This document shows positions 63,610 through 64,000 of a stretch of DNA of 64,000 nt, in pieces. Numbering within the stretch: position 1 is the first letter of the stretch; each line of letters starts with the position of its first letter. The position numbers were made by a program, and so were the translations under genes. Location: the NCBI RefSeq assembly GCF_008087665.1, contig NZ_CP042912.1:5270001-5334000 (forward strand), given 5' to 3'. Origin of the DNA: Mariniblastus fucicola. GTDB lineage: Bacteria > Planctomycetota > Planctomycetia > Pirellulales > Pirellulaceae. A model generated the notes under the pieces. The model ran no database searches. It saw only the letters and a list, made by a program, of their open reading frames with translations, and was not told where the DNA came from.

Positions 63610-63947
63610 CTCTCGGCGTGCTGCTGAACTGATCGCCCACGCGAAAGATGCCGTTGATTCTGCGACGGTCTGCTGTGGCTCCTTCGTAGCGACTGCCAAA
63701 CTGCCATATTCTCTCGGCAACCGATAAACGTTCCCCCAAACCGAGACTGCCGAGCGGTGCGCGGTTGACGTTCTTGTCAGCGATGGACAATGTCCGACTC
63801 GTTCGCACGCTTTTAACTACCAACCACCGACAAACGTCGTTCGGACGTGTTAGCACGATTAACAACACCCCAAATACATGTTAAAATAAACCAACAATAT
63901 TAACACGTTTTATTGACGTGTTAAATCTGGCAACATAAACTTGGGGA
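63610..63947. other. AT-rich regulatory-looking region after tRNA-Leu
   Basis: 338 bases with no convincing gene. From about 63846 the composition becomes AT-rich and contains the ACGTGTTA-type repeats described separately. A CDS may begin at 63948 and run off the end. Confidence 0.4.
63846..63925. promoter_or_regulatory. Repeated ACGTGTTA motif, operator-like
   Basis: ACGTGTTA at 63846-63853, and a 9-bp inverted pair TTAACACGT (63901-63909) with ACGTGTTAA (63917-63925) separated by 7 bases. The last copy lies 22 bases before a possible ATG at 63948. The pair has the geometry of a dimeric repressor site. Confidence 0.45.
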
Positions 63948-64000
63948 TGGCCCAAACACCCAAATCGTCGAAAAACAGCGGCAAACCGGACTGGTCTCCG
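63948..64000 (+). CDS. Possible start of a gene cut by the window end
   Basis: An ATG at 63948 opens a frame of 17 codons (MAQTPKSSKNSGKPDWSP) that runs out of the window. The GGGG immediately before it would be too close for a normal ribosome-binding site. The Lys/Ser-rich start resembles the N-termini of some DNA-binding or recombinase proteins, but the visible part is too short to say. Confidence 0.35.

Noticed and set aside
1-64000. CRISPR array or prophage
   Set aside because: No regularly spaced repeat-spacer pattern and no run of phage structural genes was seen.

Overview
The window looks like chromosomal DNA from a planctomycete, most likely of the Pirellulaceae type. The reasons are a surface protein with the LEPRQ N-terminal signature, PEP-CTERM proteins, a DUF1559 prepilin-like protein followed by a small lipoprotein, a DUF1501 twin-arginine protein, several Hanks-type kinases (one fused to WD40 repeats), a fused aroD-aroE gene and a scattered rather than compact operon style. 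This assignment is inference from gene content; no 16S gene is present.

Layout: 1-7.4 kb holds a truncated AI-2E-type permease, an ankyrin-repeat gene cut by an in-frame TAG, a large WD40 kinase and a molybdopterin-domain/pentapeptide fusion. 7.4-10.2 kb holds a Gly-rich exported protein closed by a strong terminator, then ribH, nusB and ftsY. 10.7-17.2 kb holds small exported or membrane proteins, a nuclease-like lipoprotein, a cold-shock protein, a HAD phosphatase translationally coupled to a DinG-type helicase, and the LEPRQ surface protein. 17.4-21.3 kb holds asd, truA, a kinase and accA. 21.3-25.8 kb (minus strand) holds a Tad/VWA protein and the rpmJ-rpsM-rpsK-rpoA-rplQ operon without rpsD. 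26-34.2 kb (minus) holds aroK, aroDE, mutL, a sigma-54 activator and a membrane kinase. 34.3-41.4 kb (minus) holds a PEP-CTERM spondin-like protein, a trkH/DUF2752/hydrolase operon, prmC and an aminotransferase.

41.7-49.8 kb (plus) holds a purF-type gene, an intact IS5-type insertion sequence, a PEP-CTERM protein, a DUF1559 protein with its lipoprotein, a kelch protein and a PQQ-type propeller. 50-62.8 kb is mostly minus: a small Cys-pair protein, a CPBP protease (plus), RNase R, a DUF1501 protein, lpxB, a duplicated Cys-pair protein, an MFS transporter, a TIM-barrel epimerase (plus), a J-domain protein and a CCA-adding enzyme. The end has a rhodanese, tRNA-Leu(CAG), and an AT-rich regulatory stretch before a gene that runs off the window.

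Functional links: ribosome/transcription genes, shikimate pathway (aroDE, aroK), aspartate pathway (asd), riboflavin (ribH), purine (purF), fatty acid (accA) and lipid A (lpxB) are housekeeping. The exported proteins and kinases are the lineage-specific part. The most unusual thing I see is a repeated structured leader: the mRNAs of the PEP-CTERM gene at 44505 and of the DUF1559 gene at 45383 share two conserved boxes and the same helix layout although the proteins are unrelated. This is a candidate cis-regulatory RNA for surface proteins. No CRISPR array, prophage or rRNA operon was seen.
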